DNA from: Algoriphagus sp.
Lineage (GTDB): Bacteria; Bacteroidota; Bacteroidia; Cytophagales; Cyclobacteriaceae
Assembly: GCF_029254265.1 (NCBI RefSeq)
Contig: NZ_JAQWXX010000047.1
Coordinates: 114,671-178,670, forward strand
Length of the DNA: 64,000 nt
Reading direction: 5' to 3'
The notes beneath the pieces were generated by a model. That model did not search any database, had not been told where the DNA came from, and saw only the letters and a program-made list of their open reading frames with translations. Both the position numbers and the translations under genes were made by a program. Shown here piece after piece: positions 54,807-62,437 of this stretch (its first letter is position 1; each line of letters begins with the position of its first letter).

Positions 54807-55754
54807 TTACCCTGTTTTCTTGATCAACCAATCTACTAGTCCCGCAGAAATAGCAAGCTCAGCGAGTTTGTCGCTGAAGTATAAAATCGTACCAGTTTGA
54901 GGCTTCAAGTCCTTTAGTCCTTTTTCTGGGCGAGGGCATACGTAGAAAACCTTTTGGTAGTCTTTCCGAAAACCTTCCAGCTCCTTTTCGTAATCCAAAA
55001 ATTCATCGAGGTTGGACTTGGCTTTGACTTGAACCACCCCTCGCTCCCCTGTGACAGTGGATTCCAAGTCTAGATCGATTGTTTTTTCTTGTTTGCCAAG
55101 GTAGCTGACTCTCCTCCACCCAGATTGCCGAAATACCAGATCAACAAAAAGCTCCAAATCGTTCCAATATAACTTTTGAATAAGTCCGCCAATTTTGTTC
55201 TGAAGCTCTGATGTTAAAGCCTTGATTTCTTCGGCTTCTTCTGAAAGCTGGCCGGTAATTTTCCGTAGAACATACTCCTTAGGGACTGAACAAATGGTGC
55301 CGCGATATGCCTTTGTAGTCAAAAGCTCACCAGACAGGTTTCCGAAAAGAAGTTTATTTCCAAGAATATCCTTGTCTGACCATGTTCCAATCACTCGTTT
55401 TGATTTCAGGTTCTGATCTTCAACCGTAATTTCTTTTTCAGTTCTACACCACCAAAGTTTGTTATCATGAAAAGTAATCCATACGGTGTTTTCATCGGCC
55501 TCATAGAAAGTTCTTACCTGACGGGTATGGTTGCTTGCCGAACCTGGTTTGTGATTTTTCTCAAAGAATTTTTGAACAGATTTCCACTCATCATTCAAAA
55601 CGCATAATTCGTGAGGAACTTCACGGTAGTCAAGAATTATCAGGTTTGGATCCGATTGGAAACACCGATCCACAAATTCACCACCCTGGCCTAGTTTGAT
55701 ATAGTAAGTGGGATTTGCCTCAAATGGAGGTTGATTGATTAGGTATTTCTGCAT
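54807..55754 (-). CDS. Restriction-endonuclease-like (Mrr/PD-(D/E)XK) protein
   Basis: A 315-aa two-part protein. The N-terminal module (about 1-160) holds YYIKLGQGGEFVDRC and WITFHDNKLWWC (92-103), as in some restriction-associated proteins of unknown fold. The C-terminal half (about 195-315) resembles an Mrr/PD-(D/E)XK nuclease: WNDLELFVDLVF (197-208), acidic D227/D229, and QVK (242-244) in VVQVKAKS. Its start is 5 bp downstream of the PLD-like stop, so the two are translated together. A DNA-cleaving role is inferred from motifs only. Confidence 0.7.
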   Translation of the reverse strand: MQKYLINQPPFEANPTYYIKLGQGGEFVDRCFQSDPNLIILDYREVPHELCVLNDEWKSVQKFFEKNHKPGSASNHTRQVRTFYEADENTVWITFHDNKLWWCRTEKEITVEDQNLKSKRVIGTWSDKDILGNKLLFGNLSGELLTTKAYRGTICSVPKEYVLRKITGQLSEEAEEIKALTSELQNKIGGLIQKLYWNDLELFVDLVFRQSGWRRVSYLGKQEKTIDLDLESTVTGERGVVQVKAKSNLDEFLDYEKELEGFRKDYQKVFYVCPRPEKGLKDLKPQTGTILYFSDKLAELAISAGLVDWLIKKTG

Positions 55755-55759
55755 GGCTC

Positions 55760-56488
55760 TTATTCTCCAAATTTATATTGGGGATCAACCCAAGGTAAAG
55801 TCCAATTTAGCTTCTCCGACAGCGCAAATAATTGGTGATGCTCTTGAAGGAAGCTCCATAAAATTTCGTTCTTTCCTGATTGATCATGCATCACAACAGC
55901 ATTTTCGAATGAGTTGGTAGCATTGTATGTTAAGTTGAAAGAACCAGTCCAAACAGCTGTTGGCTTATACCTTATCATCACACCCTCTTCGTCGTAAGAT
56001 GCTCTGCAGAACACAAGGAATTTATTGTGAGCTCTTGGAAATGCAGCTTGCTTGGCTGAGTTATGGTTTCCCAAGCAACGAATAGGGTCTACCGTTGGGT
56101 CGCCACATATACTCAATTGCCCGATTGTTGAGGCACATTGGTATCTATCATGGATGAATTTTAGATTGCTGTAGAGCTTCTGTAACCGATCTATGAAATT
56201 GCCAGGCAGTTTATTCATATCAGGCCTTAAGAAGTCTTCTTTTTGAACTATGATTTGTACCGCTAGACATTCAGCGAGGGCGAGTAAAATAGGCTCAGAA
56301 GTAAGCCAAGCGACACATCCGAATACAACTCCTCCTCTGTAATCATTGATAAGCTCTATAAGCCTTGGTTCAAGACCCCTAAATAAAACTTCTACCTCAT
56401 CAAACTGTGGTTTCTTAACCCTTTTCGAAAAGTTCTGAAGATTTAAGGATTCTCCATGTGCAGGGATTTTGAGCTCATTTAGATTCAT
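55760..56488 (-). CDS. Phospholipase D-like domain protein
   Basis: A 242-aa protein with a single PLD-type motif: H154 and K156 in AHNKFLVF, then TGSFNLT (N185) and SFENA (E195). The aspartate of HxKx4D is replaced by cysteine (C161), so the active site is atypical. PLD nucleases occur in several defence systems. The N-terminal 130 residues have RLIELINDYRGGVVFGCVAWL. It lies 5 bp upstream of the restriction-like gene, so they likely form a two-gene unit. Activity is uncertain. Confidence 0.72.
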   Translation of the reverse strand: MNLNELKIPAHGESLNLQNFSKRVKKPQFDEVEVLFRGLEPRLIELINDYRGGVVFGCVAWLTSEPILLALAECLAVQIIVQKEDFLRPDMNKLPGNFIDRLQKLYSNLKFIHDRYQCASTIGQLSICGDPTVDPIRCLGNHNSAKQAAFPRAHNKFLVFCRASYDEEGVMIRYKPTAVWTGSFNLTYNATNSFENAVVMHDQSGKNEILWSFLQEHHQLFALSEKLNWTLPWVDPQYKFGE

Positions 56489-56575
56489 TTTTCTGTAATT
56501 TTTTGTTCAGACTTTTTGACTAAAAAGATGATCGTTTCGATCAGGTGTTGGTTGACGGAGTATTTTTGCATGAGA

Positions 56576-57232
56576 TTATTTTTCCAAGATTAAGATGCCA
56601 TCGGAAATTTTTCCCTGAACTGTTGATTTTTGCTTCATTCGGGAGGTTAAGTCTGACTCTGAAATCTTCCAATTTTCCCAAAAAAGACTGGAGACTTTGA
56701 GCTTTGAACGGCTTGGCAGAAAGTTAATTTGATTATTTAGGTTGTTTAATTCGAAGGAAACCATCGTCTTTCCTTTTGAGCTTTTGATGTATTTTAGGGG
56801 TTTTAACTCAACTTTCTTTGCCTCCACCCCTGTGGACGGGTAAAAAATGTTGATTTCCCTTTGGTCTTCAGGAACCACGGCTCTAGTTCTAGCAATCCCG
56901 ATTGTGGCTAATCTGTCTTCGTTTTTCTCAAGTGCATACTTTGAAAAGCTAAAGTCTCTAAAGCCAGAGTACTTTATATCCTCAAAGTTGACATCAGGGA
57001 TCCAGTAATTCTCCAGCTCTTCTCTATCGATATCCGCATAGTGTGCAACAAACCCTTGATTCCCGAACCGGTTGATTACCTTTAAAGAAGAAAGGAAATC
57101 AATGTCTTCGATCGCATAGGAAGTGCTTTCAAGCATCCAGTTTATATAGCTCGGTGAGAATAGGTAGATAATGCCGAGTTCAATTCCTCTATATTTTCCG
57201 AACGGTAATTTAGTTGTGGCATTTAGAGACAT
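56576..57232 (-). CDS. Protein with exodeoxyribonuclease X C-terminal-like N-terminus
   Basis: A 218-aa protein. The first 35 residues read LPFGKYRGIELGII followed by SPSYINWML, the pattern of the ExoX-C (DUF3820-like) small domain that binds nucleic acid or another protein. The remaining 170 residues are unassigned and contain many beta-like segments (KGKTMVSFEL, INFLPSRSKL). It lies 87 bp upstream of the PLD-like gene on the same strand and probably belongs to the same cassette. Role unknown. Confidence 0.65.
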   Translation of the reverse strand: MSLNATTKLPFGKYRGIELGIIYLFSPSYINWMLESTSYAIEDIDFLSSLKVINRFGNQGFVAHYADIDREELENYWIPDVNFEDIKYSGFRDFSFSKYALEKNEDRLATIGIARTRAVVPEDQREINIFYPSTGVEAKKVELKPLKYIKSSKGKTMVSFELNNLNNQINFLPSRSKLKVSSLFWENWKISESDLTSRMKQKSTVQGKISDGILILEK

Positions 57233-57318
57233 AGCGATTGGGGTTTAGTGGGTGTTTTTTTGAACGTTTAATATTTAGGATAATTAATTTTTTGGAGTAA
57301 ACAGTTTGGTTCTCTTCT

Positions 57319-57420
57319 CTAAAGCTTTGTGAAATGTTGTCTCACTATGAGCTTTTTGGGAGCTTGATTTTGTGTAAAGGAATCATACAAGGCACGGAGT
57401 TTTTTGTCGTTTAGGTTTTT
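57319..57420 (-). other. In-frame open extension after the hsdS stop
   Basis: Immediately after the hsdS TGA, the same frame stays open for another 33 codons up to a TAG (57319-57321). It reads like real protein (for example KKLRALYDSFTQNQ). It has no Met codon. It may be a decayed tail of a longer protein or a chance frame. The rest of this 188-bp gap holds nothing I can name. Confidence 0.3.
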
Positions 57421-58641
57421 TCACACAAACATCTGTTGTAGCAGTCCCTTCTTCCAGATCTGTGTTTGGGTGATTTTCATAGTTAGTTGCCTTTGAACCA
57501 AGTCGATCTTAGACAAAAAAACAGCTATTTTCTCCTGTTCTTGTGGTGATGGTAAGTTTATTGTCAGTCCCTCAATATTTTTTTTATTGATACCAATCTG
57601 AGCAGCACCGCCAGCAAACGAAAAAATTTGGTTTTTTTCGTTTTGAAGTACTTGGAACATAAAGTAAGAGTCAAACCGTTTACTCGGTAAGATCCCGGCA
57701 ACTGATTGGTTACCGCAGCATTCAAACGTGAGTAGCCCTGTTTTTCCTAAAGTTGCCCCGGTCATGGCTAATAAGACCGTTCCTTTAGGCATCATGATAG
57801 TTGAGCTGTTTTTTAAGCCTGAGTGGGTTATGTGCTTTGTGGGAAAAGAAACATAATCATCTTTTAGTTCTCCTGAACCAATCCAGCCAATGTTACCGCC
57901 CCAATATTCTTTTTGAGTTGTAGAAGGGGTGCCACCAACCACAATATCTCCCACCTCCCCCAACTTCTTCTCTTCCCAGTCCGGGAACTCCGAGCCATCG
58001 TCTTGTTTGAAGCGGATCTGGCGGGAGAAGATTTGCTGCATCACGCCCTTTTTGTAGGCCTCCAATTTCTCCTTTTTCTGCTCCAGCAACTCAATTCTCC
58101 TGTCCACCGCTGTCAGAAATGTGGCGATCTTTTGCTGCTCGGGAAGGGAGGGGATTTCAGCTTTAGTTTCTCTGATAGTTTTTAGTGAAAGGTTCTTGAT
58201 CGTGGATCCTGTCAACTCTGAACTAAAAAAGTTTCTTATAGAACTCGTTTGAAGAAGATAGAAGCCAAAGGGTAAGCTGAAGTCTTCACTAAAAGAAATG
58301 TAGGCTGCACTTTTTCCGAGAAGGATCTGCTCTCCACGATAATAAGCTAGGTTTCCAATTGTACCGTTAATTGAAAGCAAAAGAGATCTCTCTCCTAAGT
58401 GTTTTTTGTGTTTTTTATATTCGTTGTCCCCAACTCTTTTTGTAGTATCTGTGATTTGCAGAATACCCTGACTAAGATTGTTGCCGTTAATGAACGGGTA
58501 ATCGCCATTTTCATCATATTTGGGAGTTCCATGAAGGCCATCACCAATTTTGTCACAAATTTCCTCAAGCCTTTTCGTATTAAAAGCCGCCGAAAACCCA
58601 GGAAATCTCAACTTCGGTACATTTCTTTTCTTGCCCATCAT
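57421..58641 (-). CDS. hsdS: Type I restriction enzyme, specificity subunit
   Basis: A 406-aa HsdS that chooses the DNA target. It has two target-recognition domains (about 1-150 and 215-365), each followed by a conserved spacer helix: LPEQQKIATFLTAVDRRIELL near 168 and QEQEKIAVFLSKIDLVQRQL near 370. Length is complete for a two-TRD subunit. The ATG (58641) overlaps the hsdM stop by one base (TAATG), so they are translated together. The recognised sequence cannot be read from the protein. Confidence 0.93.
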   Translation of the reverse strand: MMGKKRNVPKLRFPGFSAAFNTKRLEEICDKIGDGLHGTPKYDENGDYPFINGNNLSQGILQITDTTKRVGDNEYKKHKKHLGERSLLLSINGTIGNLAYYRGEQILLGKSAAYISFSEDFSLPFGFYLLQTSSIRNFFSSELTGSTIKNLSLKTIRETKAEIPSLPEQQKIATFLTAVDRRIELLEQKKEKLEAYKKGVMQQIFSRQIRFKQDDGSEFPDWEEKKLGEVGDIVVGGTPSTTQKEYWGGNIGWIGSGELKDDYVSFPTKHITHSGLKNSSTIMMPKGTVLLAMTGATLGKTGLLTFECCGNQSVAGILPSKRFDSYFMFQVLQNEKNQIFSFAGGAAQIGINKKNIEGLTINLPSPQEQEKIAVFLSKIDLVQRQLTMKITQTQIWKKGLLQQMFV

Positions 58642-60209
58642 TAAAAAGGTGTTTGGATTCCGAGTTCCTTACAGAATCCGATCAGAGAAACTTGGTTGGA
58701 CTTCAGTTCAGAGTCCAGCTCTACTAGTTCGGCAGATACTGCATCCAGATCGATGGCATCTTCTTCCTCGAAGGTGTCCACATAGCGAGGGATATTCAGG
58801 TTGTAGTCGTTTTCGGCAATCTCGGCCAGTGAGGCGACGTAGCTGTATTTGTCCAGCGTTTCCCGTTTGCGGTAGGTCTCCACGATCAGCTCCACATCTT
58901 CCTCGCGGAGTTCATTCTGATTTCCCACCTTGATAAAGTGATCCGCTCCACTGGCGTCGATAAAGACGATGTTGTCATCCTGCTCCCGGCATTTCTTCAG
59001 TACCACGATGCAGGTTGGGATGGAAGTTCCGTAGAAGATATTGGCCGGAAGACCGATTACGGCATCGAGCACGTTCATCTCCTTGATCAGATATTCTCTG
59101 ATCGTGCCTTCAGCTCCTCCACGGAAAAGTACCCCGTGTGGAAATACACTGGCCATGATGCCATTGTCCGCCAGTTGGTGGAGCATGTGTTGCATGAAAG
59201 CAAAGTCTGCCTTGGTCTTCGGGGCAAGTCTTCCGTATTGGCTGAATCGCTCGTCATTGCTGTAGAGTGGATTGTCATCTCCCTTCCAGTGTGCCGAGAA
59301 AGGTGGGTTGGCCACGATGGCTTCGAATCTACGATCCAAGTGCATGGGATTCTCCAGCGTGTCCTCCTGTCGGATGTTGAATTCCCGATAGTGTACGTCA
59401 TGGAGAATCATGTTCATCCGCGCCAAGTTGTAGGTGGTTCGGTTGAGTTCCTGTCCGTAGAATTCTGCCACATCCGCTTCCTTAGCTACCCGAAGTAGGA
59501 GGGAGCCGGATCCGCAGGTCGGGTCATAGACGGATTTGATTTTGCTTTTGTCTGTGGTGACCAGCTTGGCCAAGATCTTTGAGACTTGCTGCGGAGTATA
59601 GAATTCCCCTGCTGACTTGCCAGCTCCTGCAGCAAACTTGCCGATCAGGTATTCATAGGCATCCCCGAGTACATCAGACTCGATGTCTTCCAGTTTGAAG
59701 TCGATCTTGTCGAGGTAGCTGAGGATTTGTGAGATCACCGTGTTTCTGGCAGCGACGGTCCGACCGATTTTGGTAGAGTTGAGATCCAGATCTTCGAAGA
59801 GCGCGTTGAAATCCTCTTCAGATTCTGTCCCCATGGTGCTCTGCTCGATGTGATTTAAAACCGCTTTGAGATCTTCCAGAATGTAGTTGCTTTCGGATTC
59901 GGTGTTCGCATTCCCTCGGGCTGCTAGGGCAGAGAAGAGCTCCGTTGGAAGCAGGAAGTAACCGAGTGTTTCCAGAGATTCCTCCTTGATGGCATCCAAG
60001 AGTTCGGGATCTGTCAGTTTGGTGAAGTCAGTCACCGCTTCTCCTACCAAGAGCGTATTGGCGTAGATCAACTGTTTTTCTGAGAGGTATTTGTAGAAAA
60101 TAAATCCGAGGATGTAGTCACGGTAATCGTCCGCGGAAATTTTGCCGCGCAGTAAGTTTGCGATTCCCCAGAGTTGAGTTTCCAGTTGGCGTTTTTGATC
60201 TTCAGACAT
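58641..60209 (-). CDS. hsdM: Type I restriction enzyme, methylase subunit
   Basis: A 522-aa N6-adenine methyltransferase. The N-terminal HsdM helical domain covers about 1-150; the SAM-binding motif DPTCGSG is at 229-235 and the catalytic NPPF at 301-304. It methylates the host's own targets and with HsdS and HsdR forms the restriction complex. It is the first gene of the hsdM-hsdS pair; the 54-bp gap upstream may hold the promoter. Confidence 0.96.
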   Translation of the reverse strand: MSEDQKRQLETQLWGIANLLRGKISADDYRDYILGFIFYKYLSEKQLIYANTLLVGEAVTDFTKLTDPELLDAIKEESLETLGYFLLPTELFSALAARGNANTESESNYILEDLKAVLNHIEQSTMGTESEEDFNALFEDLDLNSTKIGRTVAARNTVISQILSYLDKIDFKLEDIESDVLGDAYEYLIGKFAAGAGKSAGEFYTPQQVSKILAKLVTTDKSKIKSVYDPTCGSGSLLLRVAKEADVAEFYGQELNRTTYNLARMNMILHDVHYREFNIRQEDTLENPMHLDRRFEAIVANPPFSAHWKGDDNPLYSNDERFSQYGRLAPKTKADFAFMQHMLHQLADNGIMASVFPHGVLFRGGAEGTIREYLIKEMNVLDAVIGLPANIFYGTSIPTCIVVLKKCREQDDNIVFIDASGADHFIKVGNQNELREEDVELIVETYRKRETLDKYSYVASLAEIAENDYNLNIPRYVDTFEEEDAIDLDAVSAELVELDSELKSNQVSLIGFCKELGIQTPF

Positions 60210-60263
60210 AAGTGGTTTTAATCTGACGTGAGTGTATAGAGAATTTTAGGAGTAAGCTCATTA

Positions 60264-60845
60264 TCAAAATCTCCAATTTAGGATTTTGTCAAAATTCGCT
60301 ATTAGATAGCCAACTATAAATACTCCCGCCATAACGTAAAGACTGATTTTGGTGTCTCGATCCATGCTCGAACCTTTTGGCGTAACGTTTTGCTTCCGTT
60401 TTTGCTCGGGATTAGATCTTGGTTGGTTAAAGCTCTGGCTTGAAGTTGAAGCACTAACTTTTTTATTTTTGTCGGCTAGCTGGGATAAGTAGTACTCATA
60501 TTGAAATGATGGTAGTTCAGTCTTGTTGATGAAAATGTTAATCGGTCTAAAATCAGATTTTTGAGTTAGCATCACAGCACTGTCCAAAAACGCAACTTCG
60601 TAGACTTCCACGTGGTCCCCATATTCCAAGATGAGCCGATTTGTGTTTGGGGATACTTCCCATTTTCCCCACATAGCATTTCCACTGATTATTGAAAGCA
60701 GTCTATCATCTTTGAAAAACTCCAACTCCATAAGTGGTCTTCGGTGTTGATCAACTAAGACCCAAGATTTACCAATGTAGTTGCTCTTTTTGTCAAATCG
60801 CTTACTGAACTTGGAGAGTGTTTTGGAAATAGTGTCAAGATTCAT
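60264..60845 (-). CDS. Tail-anchored protein of unknown function
   Basis: 193 aa. The N-terminal 120 residues are soluble with beta-like segments (SWVLVDQHRRPLMELEFF and RLLSIISGNAMWGKWEV); the linker (about 128-165) is Ser/Asn/Gln/Lys-rich; the last 24 residues form one membrane helix (SLYVMAGVFIVGYLIANF). This is the layout of a C-terminally anchored cytoplasmic sensor. I do not recognise the family. It lies 54 bp upstream of hsdM on the same strand and downstream of the terminator of the UDG-like gene. Confidence 0.6.
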   Translation of the reverse strand: MNLDTISKTLSKFSKRFDKKSNYIGKSWVLVDQHRRPLMELEFFKDDRLLSIISGNAMWGKWEVSPNTNRLILEYGDHVEVYEVAFLDSAVMLTQKSDFRPINIFINKTELPSFQYEYYLSQLADKNKKVSASTSSQSFNQPRSNPEQKRKQNVTPKGSSMDRDTKISLYVMAGVFIVGYLIANFDKILNWRF

Positions 60846-60942
60846 GAAGAAAATGTTGGGATGGAGTTTTCATTGTAGAAGGTTGTAGAAAAATGGTGTT
60901 TAAAAATAGGTTTTTCGTTTGAAAAGCAAAGCACCGACCAAA

Positions 60943-60968
60943 GAAAAAGCCCACTTTTTTTGCGGGCT
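60943..60968 (-). terminator. Terminator of the UDG-like gene
   Basis: On the minus strand AGCCCGC pairs with GTGGGCT around an A7 loop, followed by TTTTTC. It lies 18 bp after the UDG-like stop. Confidence 0.75.
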
Positions 60969-60985
60969 GGTAACTTTGATGAAGG

Positions 60986-61594
60986 TCAAAGTATTTGGTA
61001 TTCTCCGGCATCCTGCCAATGATTGACGATGAAATCAGTGAAGTTTCCAACTACCCCTTTTCTTGCGCCTCTTGAAGGTGATCTAAGTTTTTTGATTTGG
61101 ATGTCTCGCTCCGGGTGATTTGCAACCCATTCGAATGTTGGCTGGAATAAAATATTCCATGGATTAGGAAGGGTTTTTCTAGTAAGGCAGATCTGCTGGA
61201 TACTTTGATGCTCTTCTAACAGGGCAGGAATGTCAGTAAGTTCAATGCCAAATTCAGTAAGTTGGTCATCCGCAAAGTTTTGTATCATTTCGACATGAAG
61301 AGGATTATTCTCATCCGCATCATTTAGAGAGTTAATAATGTCTGTAATACCGATATGGTTGTCTCTGCAGAAGTTTTTCCAATCCTCTGGAGTTCCTGGA
61401 ATTAGACTATGGCCTGTATGAATTGTTGGTAAAATTCCCCAGAAATCGTTCCTGGCAGTTCGTCCATAAAACCATTCCGCGTTGTTGTTTGGAAAAATCC
61501 ATGCTGGATTAAAAGTGCCAATAAAAAGTGTTCGAACTTCCCAGTCCACATATTGAAGTTGGAGATCATTAATAAATCTGTGATCACATGGCAT
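60986..61594 (-). CDS. Uracil-DNA-glycosylase-like (UDG fold) protein
   Basis: A 202-aa protein whose N-terminal half matches the UDG/Mug fold pattern: LFIGTFNPAW (23-32), WFYGRTARNDFW (41-52), and a later GITDI. The key GxxP segment (GTFNP) is present with variant residues. Such proteins may be DNA glycosylases or non-catalytic relatives. Restriction-element neighbours make a role in recognising modified phage DNA plausible but unproven. Start at 61594; followed by a terminator. Confidence 0.7.
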   Translation of the reverse strand: MPCDHRFINDLQLQYVDWEVRTLFIGTFNPAWIFPNNNAEWFYGRTARNDFWGILPTIHTGHSLIPGTPEDWKNFCRDNHIGITDIINSLNDADENNPLHVEMIQNFADDQLTEFGIELTDIPALLEEHQSIQQICLTRKTLPNPWNILFQPTFEWVANHPERDIQIKKLRSPSRGARKGVVGNFTDFIVNHWQDAGEYQIL

Positions 61595-61605
61595 AAGCGG
61601 CTGTT

Positions 61606-62116
61606 TTAGAGTTTTTGTTTTACTGAAAAGCTTCCTTTGATTGGGATTTTGACTGGAGCGGGAGTTCCATTCTTGTATACCTCACCTACGAAACTACCCT
61701 CCAAAAGCTGTTCTGGAATACTTTTCTTTGTGATTGCTACAGTGCCTGAAGTTGGAGTGGGGGTACTATTGTTTCCTCCATACCAATAATGGGAGGTGTA
61801 GCTACCAGAAGGAAGTGAGATGGATTCGATTTGCTCAAGGGGGTTTGATCCTAAATCATCTTTGAAAGACATGTGCACATAGAAAGGCGTAATGCAAGGT
61901 GGAGATATGCAATCGGTTTGAATTTGTGCGTTGAATCCGCCTTGGTACACCAACAACATCTCCGAATCTGGAAGATCCCGCGAGAACTCTTGTTTGAAGA
62001 CTTTTCCTTCTACTTCAACCTCGAAAAAGTACGTTAATTCTACAGGAGTTGACTCCTCTGTACAGGAAGTAAGAGTAAAAAAATGCGAGACAGAATAGGA
62101 ATAGGACGTTCTTCAT
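61606..62116 (-). pseudogene. Lipoprotein gene with a frameshift in a T7 tract
   Basis: On the minus strand, an ATG at 62116 starts MKNVLFLFCLAFF and runs into a T7 tract (62083-62077). With seven T residues the frame hits a stop soon after. With six it continues as FFTLTSC, a lipobox, and on into TEESTPVELTYFFEVEVEG and the 117-aa frame from 61959 to 61606. The intact gene would code for about 168 residues of a secreted lipoprotein of unknown function. Either the gene is broken, phase-variable, or this is a sequencing error. The mature part has no recognised domain. Confidence 0.75.
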
Positions 62117-62437
62117 GAAAATTGCGGATAGTTAAAAATCAAACGATGATAGTAGTAGATTTTTGATTTTGCAATAGGCAAAAGCTCCGTGTCTCTAAAG
62201 ACATGTTTAACAATTTCAAAATCAGCGAGATATTTTTTTTAAACAGCGCTTATTACACAGTTGGCACCTGAAGATCTCCTTTGCTTTTTGATTCCTCCCT
62301 ACAAATACACATTTAACTGATCCTGCTCATAGTTCTCGATTAAGATCTTTCGACATTGATCGTTAGCGAAAAAGAAACCCCGAGAAGTTTTCCCCGGGGT
62401 AAAATGACTTCCTATATTGAGGACTCCTTTACCTAGA
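62117..62437. other. 321-bp region between the lipoprotein gene and the integrase
   Basis: Apart from the integrase terminator near 62370-62400 I saw no gene, tRNA or clear repeat. The segment should hold the lipoprotein promoter, but I found no good TAxxTTTG match. Confidence 0.4.
62370..62400 (-). terminator. Terminator of the integrase gene
   Basis: On the minus strand ACCCCG and CGGGGT form the stem with T-rich DNA after it. It lies 38 bp downstream of the integrase stop. Confidence 0.7.

Noticed and set aside
58550..59498. Plus-strand frames of 127 and 186 codons opposite hsdM/hsdS
   Set aside because: They lie fully antisense to well-supported hsdM and hsdS and have frame-shadow composition.
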